Source: Epiperipatus broadwayi (lineage: Eukaryota; Onychophora; Udeonychophora; Euonychophora; Peripatidae). From it: a stretch of 64,000 bases of DNA. Below are positions 24,228 through 36,450 of the stretch, piece after piece (the stretch's first letter is position 1; every line of letters starts with the position of its first letter). The notes under the pieces are model-generated. The model did not search any database. It saw only the letters and a program-made list of their open reading frames with translations, and was not told where the DNA came from. The position numbers and the translations under genes were made by a program. The stretch spans positions 13,503,421-13,567,420 of the forward strand of contig JAQFVV010012404.1 of the NCBI GenBank assembly GCA_028023455.1. Reading direction: 5' to 3'.

Positions 24228-24286
<59 letters not shown>
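24201..24286. repeat. (TA)n microsatellite, right palindrome arm
   Basis: TA dinucleotide run interrupted by 'tcaaatcaa', which repeats the end of the arm. Counterpart of 23376-23444. Confidence 0.9.
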
Positions 24287-24288
<2 letters not shown>

Positions 24289-24479
24289 CAGTGCTCAGCC
24301 CTGAAATACTTATATTGGTGATTATTTATCTTTTCTACATGTGTGTGGTTCTGTGTATCAGTGGTATGAAATAGTGTGGATAGTTGAAGGGTGCTTAAAA
24401 GTCTGTAAATCCCCTATATTTACAATTAAGCACCAGGTATATGAATAATGCCTGTATTTTCAAATCTTTACATCTTTTA

Positions 24480-26315
24480 CTCATAAAAGTAAATATGCCA
24501 TTATATATATTTAATGAAAAGTTAGTGACTCCATAATCTTTAATTTAAATATCCAATTTAAATGGAATGATTAATATTAAATATTTATATTAACTTTTGT
24601 TGTTAAGGAAAAACAAATCATTCTTTAAATAATCCACCGATAAGTAAGAATTTTTGCTAATTTCCCAAAGAAGAAAATGACATTATTTATCAAGTTTGTT
24701 AAAAGCCAAGTAGTGAGTTTAAGACTTTTCTTACTTTACTTATAGTTAAAATTATCTAGATACCTATTTACTGAAAAAAAAAAAAAACAATGCCATTATT
24801 TTCAAGTACTTATATGTAAATCTTTACTAATAGTAGTAATTTGAGGCTGGTTTTTTAATAAGTATAAATACATGTGAGATTATCTCAAAGCAAAAAATAT
24901 TTCTGATATTATAATTATATAACAAGCTAATTGTAAACTGTAGCCTAAAGATTGCACGCTGAATTCTTAAACCAAAAGAATTTGATCCAATCCTAAATTT
25001 AATCAATATAGGAAAAATCTTTGTGCAGTTATCCATTTTCATTGCTATTTTTTAAAAATTAAATAATAAACTGATTTTAAAAAGATGGGTTTTTTTTTTT
25101 TCTGATTGCATATGTAGAATAAAATATGTAAATTTGCTGCTATGAAAGTATATAAAATCTGTTTTTATGTTTGCAAATATATATATAATATCTTTATATC
25201 TTCTCCTTTTTAATATTTAAAATATGAATTTTTACAGATAATATAAATTATTTTTATAATTTTCTGATTAATTTGTGTAATTTGAAACACTACAAATCTT
25301 ACGTGTTTTATAATAATCCTTGAACTTATAATACACTTATAATGTTTGTATTTAGGGACAATATCAATGGACACTATATATTAGTACCACACCTAAATCC
25401 ACAGATTAATTTTTGACTAATTGACCTTCATTCACAATGAGTTTTGCGTTATTCACTTTTATGAATGAGCAGTTTTTGGTTATTTGTTGGTCAGATGATT
25501 GTCAATGGATTGATTGAAAAACACACAAAAAAACCCAAAACAATTGCAACGTATTGCAATGTGAGGAATAGTTATCTTATATCCATTATCTAATTCTTCT
25601 TTACTTTCTTTGTTATGTTTTTACTTATCAGAATACAATAATTCTTATATATATAGATTAAAAACATAATCGCTTAAATTATAAATTTAATTTCAATATA
25701 AAAGTTTGAATACTTCATTATTATTATTTTTGAAATAGAAACATTTATTGAATAGCTATTATAATTATTATAGTCATAAAATCTTTTTTATTTAATTATT
25801 TCAAAAATCTACTTTTAAAGATATACCAGAATTACATTTTTAAAAGAGAATAACATGCGTGAATGATTAAAAAGTCTAGAAAGAAAAGGCTGTGTTATTT
25901 ATATTTGTTGTTTTTTTTTTCTTTTCTCTATTTAATGAAAGATTAGTCGTTTAATTTATAAATAAGTTAAATTAAATTAAAATTTCTGATATACACCTCT
26001 GCATTTCTTTTTTAAAAACCTGGCAATTATTTAATATACTTTGATGTCAAGCCAAAAATGTTAAAAAAAACATTGTTTGTTTTAATTTTTGTTTGATGGT
26101 AAATAAAAGTTTTTTTTTTTTGTAATTAGTAAGACAACTTATAATTTTTATGTGAATTTATAACGTGTCAAAAATGCAATATAAATTTTAAAAAGTTGTA
26201 TATATATGCATGATAATTTTTTAAAAAATTATTTCTTAAATCAAATAATAATTTTAGTTGAATGTTTCTACATAGTTATTTTGCCTTTCTTATAACAATA
26301 CAGAACACTGCTTAA
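24480..26315. other. A/T-rich DNA without assignable features
   Basis: No gene, repeat or RNA could be supported. The frame at 24827-25042 (minus) shows no motif. Confidence 0.5.
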
Positions 26316-26415
26316 GTTAGTGTGATACAGTGAAAGACTCTAAAGCTTATTCCTAGTCTATAAGATTGGGAATCAGATCTATCATTTCTAATGTTCGAAC
26401 TCCTATGAAACAAAC
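26316..26415 (+). repeat. tRNA-derived SINE head
   Basis: A B-box-like TGTTCGAACTCC at 26392-26403 is preceded about 69 bp upstream by an A-box-like TGATACAGTGAAAG (26323-26336). The spacing would suit a Ser/Leu-type tRNA with a long variable arm. The fold is not clean, so a SINE head is more likely than a working tRNA. Confidence 0.4.
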
Positions 26416-28126
26416 CATTCAACTAATTTAGTCTTTGTAATTGAGATTGAACAAAATATTCTCTTTACAGTAAAAAAAATAATAATTGGCTAAATGAGAT
26501 AAAATCATTAATGAATTTAATTCTATATGCTAGTATTATAGCATATAATATATTAGACCTATAACAGTCCTCATATTGAATCAATAGCAAAGAGAATAAA
26601 TTTTATTATTGTTATAAATGAAAATAAAGATGGAAATACATACTTAAATAATGTATGCCAATAAACATATAGCAAACAAAATGCACCAAACAAGTAAGAT
26701 TGACTAGGATTTTTTTTGCTAAAAGTCATATAACTAAGTCCCTAAAATCTCATGTGCATTGATAATTAATACATGCAGCATGCAGTAATTTTTATCTTTT
26801 GATTAAGTAAACCAGTGTGACTTAAATTTCAGAGTTATAGTTTTATGTAAAAGTTTTATTGTAAACCAAACATTATCTGTACATATTTTCACAAAACATA
26901 TTTCAAAGAAAATATTTTTAAATTATAAAAATTTACTTAATTTCAAACAAAAAATATTATTTTTAATGAAATAAACTGAAAAGTTATTTAAAATAAAATA
27001 AATAGCTAACATTTTATAAAAAATTATTTATTTAAAAATTATTAAAACTTTGGAATTATTTTAAAATTATAATGCCTTTTGCTACTAAGTATAGATTATC
27101 ATATATACAAAAAAAGTTTATCTTCCACTGAATTCTCAACTTTGAATGGTTTAGTTGCACTTAGTTTAAAAAACAAAGAGGATTATAAAGTGTTATTTAA
27201 ATTCATTGAATTGATTAAGGTAGTAAGTTACTATTTTTGCTTTAAGTTAAATCATGTGTCAAAATTTATTTTACCACAGTAAATAAAAATATATATAATG
27301 GGTAATTACAAATGCATATTTTACATACATACATGTGTGAGTTGAAAGTATGTAATACACACATTTAATTAGTTAGGCAATTGTTTAGAACAATATCTAG
27401 CTATAATAAAGAATTTATTATCATCAATGTGGCATGAAAAGCAAGTTAACTTTACATATGTGTGAAATAATTTTGGAATTTGTGATTTAAAGGATATATA
27501 ACCATAACAACAAAAAAGATATTCCACAGTGTTTAAAAAATATCAAAGGGAATTTAGAACAGAAAGCACATTTACCAAAAATATTATACTTAGCTATAGG
27601 TTCTATTGTGATAAAACTGTAACCTGGATATTATTGACATAATTGGATGTTATAAATCAAGTTACTTTTTTTTCATTTTTCCCCATTCATCTTTATGTAT
27701 TAGTGTTTAAACAAAACAAACAATGCTTGGCTAAAATAAAAGTTCAGTTATCATCAACTAATATCTACAAAAACATTAACACTAGATGATTATCATGCAT
27801 CAGGGAAATAAACAACAGTTTACCATTATAGAACTAATGAGATTTTGCCTCACTTAGTGAATAATGTTTGTAAGTTAAATTAACAAATAACAAAAAAAAA
27901 AATAGTCAGTCAGATTGTTTACAATTAGAACTCTAAATCATAGTAATGTTCAATTTATTTCATCAGCATAAATTAGCTAGCTGTTAAATTTATTAATACT
28001 TTCTTGTGAAGTATTTTTATGATGAACAATTTACAAAGGGTTTTCATGCTATCTCTTTCATCTACATTAATATTTTAAGAGAACATTCTTCAAACAGTAT
28101 TTGTCTGAAAGTTTGTAATGATGGTA
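26416..28126. other. A/T-rich DNA without assignable features
   Basis: Nothing recognisable. The 67-codon frame at 27079-27282 has no known motif and starts with a non-ATG codon. Confidence 0.5.
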
Positions 28127-28390
28127 TATTATAAGATGTAATATGTTGGATTATTGCCATCATTTATGAGTGAATGCTGAATGTATAGAAAATTTTAAAC
28201 TTTATTTAAACTTTCCAAATACAAACAACTTGTTAGTAATAACACAAATAGACAATGCAGGTTAGTAATTACACAATGTTTTGAGTAGTATTATTCTCCA
28301 CTCTTCTTCAGGTATTGCTAGTCTATATACATTCTGCATTCACTCATAAATGATGGCAATAGTCCAACATATCACATCTTATTCTTCAAA
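28127..28390 (-). mobile_element. Foldback of a Penelope-like tail
   Basis: 28130-28195 and 28318-28385 are inverted copies of about 65 bp around a spacer of about 125 bp. On the minus strand the spacer contains 'cctgaagaagagtggaga' and later 'aataaag', an arrangement common in untranslated tails of Penelope-like elements. No protein remains. Read together, it looks like a truncated tail joined to an inverted piece of itself. Confidence 0.55.
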
Positions 28391-28594
28391 CAGGACTGTA
28401 AAAAGAAATTGCTGTTATTAGGGATCAACATTTAGGAAGAAGACTTAAGGACTGTTTATTTGTATAATCAGAATGTATTCAGTGTTTTGTACCTAAATAT
28501 AATATATAAATAATCTCTATGGAAGATTTTAATTATGTAATAAAAAATTCTCTTATATGTACTACATTGTATTAAAAGAATAACACACTTTCCA

Positions 28595-28715
28595 TATAGT
28601 CAACCAGTGCAAACCTTGCTAATTAATGGATGTAAGAAAGTTTGTGCATAAAATGCCTATCTAGTGCCTACGTATCCCATATTCTCAGACTGCTTTCTAG
28701 CTTATGGCATTCATC
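28595..28715 (+). repeat. Dispersed repeat, family V, diverged copy
   Basis: This segment resembles 60193-60300: both have 'aattaatggatg' or 'aatcaatagatg', 'cttgtgcat', 'catctagtg', and 'ccagactagtttct' or its variant. The 60-kb copy is part of a foldback; here only one arm and the loop are recognisable. Confidence 0.55.
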
Positions 28716-31154
28716 ATTGAGGAATCTTGGATCTCAGAGTACTGTACCCAGATCTTATAATCTAATGCAATCCTCCAGCAGGTATCTTTTGTTTATTTAG
28801 TTAACTACAAAACTATGAGTCTAAGATAAAAGCACAATAATGTTTTTAATCCAAGCTCATTCACTTGTATAGTCATATAGATCTGAACCCAGGTTAGTAT
28901 TTATACATTTTGGCATCTTTGGCTTATGATTATACAAAGTGTTGAAACAATAGCAAACTAAGGCTTGCAATAGGTGGCACTACTGAAAATCAGGTTTTTG
29001 ATCTCAAAAATTATTAATACAAATATATATTTATCATTATCAGCTGTAGTACCCAATATAAATGAATTCAAAAAAAATGTTATCTATTTTGAATCAAACT
29101 GTTCTCTCCTAAGATTATTTGTAAATATTCTCATATATAGAAAAACTTAGAGGGTTTTTGTTAAGGAACCAAGTGCAAATATTCCTACAGTCCCAATAAT
29201 CTCAACTACCTACCTACTTACCTAACTATTTATCTATACCCTGTCAATTTTTATTATACCAGACCAATAGGAAAAAAAAAATTAAAACTAACACACTTTT
29301 AATTACAATTTGTGGCTGAATAAAAAACTTAATAGATTTTAAGTGAATCATAAATGTTATCTAGATTTGATTTTTGTTTTACAATTTCTATAAAAAAAAA
29401 TTAAAGTATTTAAACACATTAAAAAAAAAATAATAACAAAGAACTTCAAGTATTTTCTTAGCTATTATTATTTTTTCAATAATAGATTAATGGCTAAAAT
29501 AGTTTATATCAATTATTATATTTGTTATGTAGAAAAGGTTAGATGGAGTAGATAACAAAATACGTAACTAAGCAGTGTTGATATTGTTTATTAACCAGAA
29601 ATCAATGATAATAAGAGTCTATAATTAAATTTATAAAAATGTTTTGGAATTGAATACGTACTCATATTCTTAATTAAGTTTAACAATTAACTGTTTTTGT
29701 ATGACTAAATACTTATTAATTGTTTAATAAGAACAGTGATAGTAATTTATTATTTATTGATTCAATTACTAATATAAAAATACTGAAATAATAGTCAATA
29801 GATAAACTGTTAATATCTTAGTTATTAATGTCATGAAAATATACAATAATTGCATCAGATATTGGTAAAGCAATACAACTGCCCAATCTCTTCAGTTGGT
29901 CCAAGCTCTCTTCACATCACGTACTATTACATTGTATTTAATTATTATTATATATGACACAAAATTAGGAAATATTTATTAACAACAATTATCTTTAAAT
30001 ATTTTATCTCCAGTTCCACTTATTTTTGAAATATAGTTCTGAAATTAAAATAAATGTTTTATTTAAAAGTTAAGAAAGGTTTTAAAATCTGTTTTTTCCT
30101 CCCAGCTAAATTAGTGGCAATTATTTAAGACCGATAAATATTTTAAATATGTAATATGTTAATTATTTAATTGAGTTTTTAAATCTATTTTTAACTTGCC
30201 TTGACCTGTTCTAAAAATAGAAATTTTTTTAAACCATCTTAATTTTATTATTGTTTCAAGGTTTTTTAAATAATTTTATCAAGGTTTTATAGACACCCAT
30301 ATATTATTATGTATATATGTATAATAGTATATAAATGATTTTTAACTAATGATATTTTTGAATCTGACGTCCGGTGTTCTTTCAGAATTATAGCACGTCA
30401 AAATTAGTATTATTATTTTTATTTTTAAAAAAAATCCAAATTCAATGTATCTTTCTTTATTATGAAAGAAGGTATTCTATATCAAATTAAAATTTGCTCT
30501 ATAAACCAGTATTCATTAATACACATGCTTGCATATATAGCTTTAGAGTAGAAAAAGTGGATTAGTGCTGATCAAGTGATATTAAATATAAGTGAGAAAA
30601 GTCATGAGATATTTTGTTGCAGTATATGCTATTTTTATAATTAGAGCATAATTGATATTGCTAAAGCATATAGTTGCTAGGTTAATATCAGAATATGTAG
30701 CTTAACAAAGAGAGTATTTAAAACTTCCAAGTCATTAGCTTATATGTATAATAAAAGTAAAAATGGCTTTTGGATGAATTTATACAATCCAATGCTCCTA
30801 ACTTATAAAAATCATTAACAAGAAATTAATTTGGAAATTATTTGCATTTCCATTTAATGTCATTGATAATTCATATTTACAGAAGTGACTTTAATGTCAG
30901 TGATTATTTTAGCTTATATTATTGTTGTTGATATAAAATGTAAGCTACATGTACTGCTTTTTGATATACCCTATGAAAGGTAAATACATTTTTTAAAATT
31001 GGTATTAATAATGATAATGTTTTCCTGAAGGTTTGTGACCATGAAAATAGTCCAATATATAAATACAACTAATAATGATAATATTACAAAAAAAAAATCT
31101 AAATTTTGAAAACTAAAAATTGATCTTATCTAAATTCGCAGAAAAGTTATAATT

Positions 31155-31186
<32 letters not shown>

Positions 31187-31228
31187 TAAATAAAATATCC
31201 ATTAAAGATTTATTATTGTATTAAATAA
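28716..31228. other. A/T-rich DNA without assignable features
   Basis: No gene was found. A B-box-like 'gggttcagatc' on the minus strand near 28890 has no convincing A-box. A (TA)n tract follows an (AC)n tract near 31155-31185, just before the Helitron. Confidence 0.45.
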
Positions 31229-31314
31229 TCTATCCTATCTTATATATAAAAACTATATTTTATCTGTTGTCCAATTGATGAATGAATGTTTGTCCAATGA
31301 TGTCACAACAATTA

Positions 31315-32600
31315 TGTTTATGTGAAGGAAATAATTCCACCATTAAATAAAAAATGCTGGGGAAAAAATCAGCACAAATGCACTTAACTACAGAACTATA
31401 GTATATATTTTGTGATAAAGGTTCCCATCCAGCTGCAAAAACAGCTATAAATGCCAATTTGTAATTTTATGGTAAGGTGCTCCTTGCTTTCATGGTCTGT
31501 CAATTCCCTAATATAGTTCAGATGAACAATATATTTAGCAATGTTAACCAATTTTTATAAATTAGTAATTTTAATAAAAAAACTTATTTACATTAAATCT
31601 TTAAAAAAAATGTTAAAGCAACCAATTAAATAAAGAAATATTACAAATATTATATTTAATAAAAAAAATTACAAAAGCAACAAGTGTTTTTATATTTTAT
31701 CCCAGCCAGCTGCAGAAACAGCCACAGACACATTCATAATTTGATGTTGAAGCACTCCATGCTTTCATGGTCTGTTAGTCCCAAAATATAGTTAAGATGA
31801 ATGATCTACTTGGCTATGTTGACAAACTTTTATAAATTAGTAATGTTTAATAAAAAAAAAACATATTTACATTAAGTTTTTTTTTAAAAATTGTTAAAGC
31901 AACCAATTAAATAAAATTATTACAGATATTATACTTAAAAAATTTACAATAAATGATAATTATTAATAAAGCTAAAAAAACTTACAATTACAGTAGTCAT
32001 AATTGTTTATCAGGAAAAAAATATTTTTTTATACAAAGGGCACTCTAATAAATATATATGTTTGAAGTCATAAAGCTAGCAAATATAACAGATAAAGCAA
32101 GCAATTAAGAAAAAATACAAAAATGACCTGTGGTTTTGTATTCCACTATTAATAAAGCTAAAAAAACTTATGATTAAGGTAGTCGTGACAACTATTAAAA
32201 ACATTTTTTTTTATTCAAAGAGTGTTCCAATATTTATATCAAAACAGTACATATGCTTTGTTCTACAGAAGTATAGTATTATAATGTGATTACAATGCAT
32301 AAACTCATGTTTGAAATGTGATATTTAAAGAAGGGTAAAAATAGATTCTATATAGTATTATAGCATTTATTTCCAATTAGCTTTGGTTAGCATATTATTA
32401 CATTTATGTGAAGGAAGTAATTCTACCATTAATAAAAAATGATTGGAAAAAAATCAGTACATGTGCTTTGAAAGACAGAGATGTAATTTTTAAATCATGA
32501 AAAAAAACACAATTACAATACATAAATTCATATTTGAAATGTAATATTTAGTGAAGGTAAAAAAATAGACGCTACAGTACTGCATTTACATCCAGTAAAT
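31315..32600 (+). repeat. Diverged subrepeats in the Helitron leader
   Basis: Three sets are visible. Set one: 31430-31660 and 31699-31930, sharing 'gctttcatggtctgt' and 'aaagcaaccaattaaataaa'. Set two: about 31948-32040 and 32147-32240, sharing 'attaataaagctaaaaaaac'. Set three: 31315-31390 and 32400-32475, sharing 'ttatgtgaaggaa'. Noncoding leader repeats are common in Helitrons. Together they suggest stepwise internal duplication. Confidence 0.7.
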
Positions 32601-33116
32601 ATTATTATTAGTATATCATTTTTTTATTCAGTCAACCTCCAGTAAATAATCTTATTATTTATAAATAAATTGGGAAAAAAAATACAAAAATGACAGATTT
32701 AAAGGCCCTGTACATTTCTCACATTTATTTATACAATAAATTTAAATATTTTGTTTAATTTACATTAATTAAATCTATAAAAAAAGGTATTAAATCAACC
32801 AATTAAATAAAATGACATCCTTTCTATAAACAACCCATCAAAAAACTATTCAAAAAAGACCGTCTAATTTGATTAATGTAAAATATATATCAGTAATGCT
32901 ATCAAATTCAAATTGAAAAAAAAAACCTTTAAATTTGTTTAAAGTAAAATATAAATAAAATATATAAGTGTAGTGTTAATTTTTTAATTAAAATAATTTA
33001 TACAAAACAATTAATAAAATAAATGTTATAAACTGATATTTATATAGATTTTGACAAATTATAAGTATAAATTAAATAAAATAATAAACATATAATTGAA
33101 TATATTTTCAATAAAA

Positions 33117-36100
33117 ATGGATAATAATGAGACACCAATAGTACTAAAAACTCATTTAGACAGAGAATCAATTCAATGCTAGAGAGATTATGTATCTCAA
33201 AGTGAGGCAAAATGAAAAGAATCCAATTGAAAAAGAGAGTGGAATGCTCAAGAACATGAATCTATAAAAGAAACATCTCAATGTTTATATAATGTATTAA
33301 AACATCAAAGACAAAGTTAAGAAAATGAATCACTTTCTCAACAATCACAGCATCTAGTGAATCTTAATGTTACTAATAGTAAATGATAAGAAAATGAATT
33401 GCCTTCTCAATGACCACAGCTTTTAGTGAATGTTAACACTGCTAATCATAAACAATGCTCCAATGAATTCATTGCCTGGCAATATTATCACTTAATACAG
33501 AATGCAGCTTCTCAGGATAATCAATCAGAATTATGTATGTCACAAGATCCATCTTTTCTAGCTTTACAACAAATAGTAATTGAAGCACAAGGAGGAATTT
33601 CAATTTCTCCTGTTAATAATGCAAGAAGGTATCCTAAATCTGCTGTAACAAATATTCAAAAACAAATTCAACAAAACCATTTAGAAATAAATGAATCAAT
33701 TATTACATCACATTAGAGTGGATCTTTAAATATTAATTGTCAATTTTGTGGAGCACTTCATTTTATATCTGGAAAACTAAGTGATGGAAATTTCAATAGT
33801 TATTGTCATAAAGGTAAAGTAAATTTACCAACATGTCAAAGTTTTCCACAATATCTTCAAGTTGTTATATCTAATCCAGAGAGACATGATTATCAAAGCT
33901 TCAAAGATAATATTAAATGTTATAATAATGCTAATGCTTTTGCCTCAATGGGCACTAAATTAGCAGGAAATGTTTTAGATCATGGACTCTATTATTTTGA
34001 ATTCAAGGAGAATTTTATTATAAAACATCACATTTCTATTCTGATGAAGAAAGAAGATATGCACAATTATATGTATTGAATAGCATTAAAATGTTACAGC
34101 AAAGATTAAAAAATTCTCAAAATGATGATTGCTTACCACAAAAAATGCAAGAATGACAAGAAATCATGCAATTAAATCCATTTACAGTTATTTATAAAAT
34201 GTTGAATAAAGTAGAAAGAGAAAGTTGTGAATATACTAAAGCAAAAATATTAACTAAGCCAACAACTTATATGGATTTATGAAGAGATCAAGACAGTGAA
34301 AATCATCAATATAATTTACCAACCGCTAAAGAAATAGCAATGGCATTTCAAAGTGATGAAGATGAACCACCATTTGAGCATGATATTCTAATTTATCCAT
34401 GCAATGATCAATGTCATTTATAAATATTGGCATTCTTAGTCCAAATTTGGATCCAATGACATCCGATTTTTTATCCTAGTACAGAATTAAGTTGGAATTC
34501 AGATCTTAGAGCAGAAATAGATCCTGGTTCTGGAATTGTTGCATGAAATAAGATATCAATGTTAGAATTTAAGGTAGCACAAACATCTATTCATCAAGGT
34601 GTTTTTAATCCAATTTTACATGGAGGAAAACTCATTCAACAGTGGATTGTTGATTCACATTTACAGGTTGTGGCAAACAATTTAAATTTTATTAGATATC
34701 AACAATGAAAATTCCATGTTGAAAATTACAATGGATTATATTGCTGAAAATATTGTTATTACATGAGAACAAATAGGAAGAGTGGTTAGATTACCATTAT
34801 CATTTCAAGGCTCACCCAGAAATATGTGAGAACATTATAATGATGCAATGCCTATTGTTATAAAATTCAGAAGAAACAGATATTTTCTGTACTTTTACTT
34901 GCAATGGAAAATAGCCTGAAATACAGTCAAATTTATTACCAGGACAAAATTCATCTGACTGACCTGATATAGTGATTTGAGTTTTTAAGATAAAAATAAA
35001 AACATTGCTAGAAAATATTACACATAGTGAACTTTTTGGTAAAGTTTTAGCAAGGGTATGCACAATCAAACTTCAAAAACAAGAATTACCACATGCATAC
35101 ATATTAATATTACAAGAAGCTGACAATTTTTGTAAAAGTAGTCAAATAGATAGAAAAATTAGTGCTGAATTTCCAAATTCCACAACAAATTAAAATTATA
35201 TGAGGTTATTACTCACACAATGGTATATAAATCATGTGAAACATTTGATCCTCAAGCTCCTTGCAAGGAAAATGGAGAATATACAAAAAGGTTTCCAAAA
35301 TCATTTCAATCAAGTACTCAGTGTAATAAAAATGGATATACACTATGTCAATGTTTGGAACAAACATGTATTTTCATAAGTGGACAATTTACTGATAACT
35401 GATATATAGTACCTTATAATCCAATTTTATTACTAAAATATAATGTGCATATTAATATTGAAACCTATACTTCAGTTAAAGCAGTTATGTATCTTTATAA
35501 ATACATTTACAAAAGATATGATTCTGCAAATGTGGCAATTCATGAAAATCATGAACAAAATGAAATAGTATATAATGAGATTGCCAGTTTTGTAAATTCA
35601 TGCTATATCATGCTCTAGAAACAATATGGCAACTTTAATATGTTATGCACAATAGATTGCACAATGTCATCTGATTTCATGGTCATTTATCATTTAATCA
35701 AATTGTGTCTTTTAATTCAGATGAAGACCACAATATAATTGAAGAAGTTGCTCAAAGAGATATCACATTAATCATATGGTTGAAATTAAATACTGAAGAA
35801 CCCACTGTGAAACAATATTTATATATAGATATTCCATTATGTTATGTATTCAAACAAGAAAAATGGAAACCTAGATGTAAAGGAGGAAATAAAATAATTT
35901 CCTGATTATATACTGTTAGTCCACAAGATATAGAAAGTTTCAATTTGTTTGCTCTTATTAAAAGTTAAAGGAGTAACCAGGTTTGAATATTTAAAAACAT
36001 ATAAAGAAATTCTTTATCCTACATTTAAAGAAGCAGCCTAACCAATGATCTCAAATGGGAAAATCTATTTAGAAGAGATTATAGCTACTAAAATGCCAAA

Positions 36101-36450
36101 ACAATTGTAAAAAATATTTTTTTATACTAATATATTTTGTATTCTGACAAATGTTTTAGATTTATGGGAAAATTTTAAAAATGATTTATATGAAGATATC
36201 TTTGTGAATTTACAAATTCAGTTGCACAACAACTAGCACTATTAGATATTCAAGATATATTAGCAGGACATGGATTAACTTTGAAAACATTTAATCTTTC
36301 ATTTGCTGATCCTATTAAAATTCAGCAAAATCAAATATTTGATGCAATTTCTGAAAAATCTGAAGCAATTAAAAAATTGCAACACTTAATTTACTTCAAG
36401 GAGAATCTTTTTATAAAATTATAAGTGCAATACCTGAAGTGACAAAAATA
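33117..36450 (+). pseudogene. Helitron replication initiator (HUH) half of RepHel
   Basis: ATG 33117 opens MDNNETPIVLKTHLDRESIQ, then stops. Downstream, in several frames, are: a Cys/His block at about 33729-33840 (CQFCGALHF then YCHKGKVNLP); WNSDLRAEIDPGS near 34490; HGGKLIQQWIVDSHLQ near 34620; LENITHSELFGKVLARV near 35010; the HUH block ELPHAYIL at about 35083-35106; PCKENGEYTKRFPKSFQ near 35265; VPYNPILLLKYNVHINIE near 35410; and YLYKYIYKRYD at 35490-35522, which holds the two active-site tyrosines. The HUH motif normally reads PHAHIL, so the second His is replaced by Tyr. That change and the stops should prevent DNA nicking. Matches are to the Helitron Rep family as I know it. Confidence 0.85.

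Larger units (their letters stand above)
23161..24470. mobile_element. 1.3-kb palindrome of two Penelope-like fragments joined head to head
   Basis: Core arms 23480-23825 and 23854-24200 are near-identical reverse complements separated by about 28 bp. Outer arms (about 23161-23370 and 24300-24468) continue the symmetry beyond (TA)n tracts at about 23376-23444 and 24201-24286. Each arm encodes the last part of a Penelope-type protein running outward from the centre, followed by an untranslated tail with 'acttgagaagtctgcttgta'. Both arms therefore carry a 3' end outward and are truncated at the centre. A single amino-acid difference between the arm translations over 67 residues indicates recent formation or gene conversion. 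Confidence 0.8.

Noticed and set aside
27079-27282. 67-codon plus-strand frame
   Set aside because: No recognisable domain, non-ATG start and no supporting context.
28850-28960. tRNA-like element on the minus strand
   Set aside because: Only a B-box-like string is present; no paired A-box at the right distance.
30361-30410. Short CpG-containing string near 'ctgacgtccggtg'
   Set aside because: Isolated, too short and without neighbouring features to support a promoter or gene edge.
31315-32600. CRISPR-like or other regularly spaced array
   Set aside because: The repeats are long, diverged and of unequal spacing, in a eukaryotic Helitron leader; no CRISPR arrangement exists in the window.
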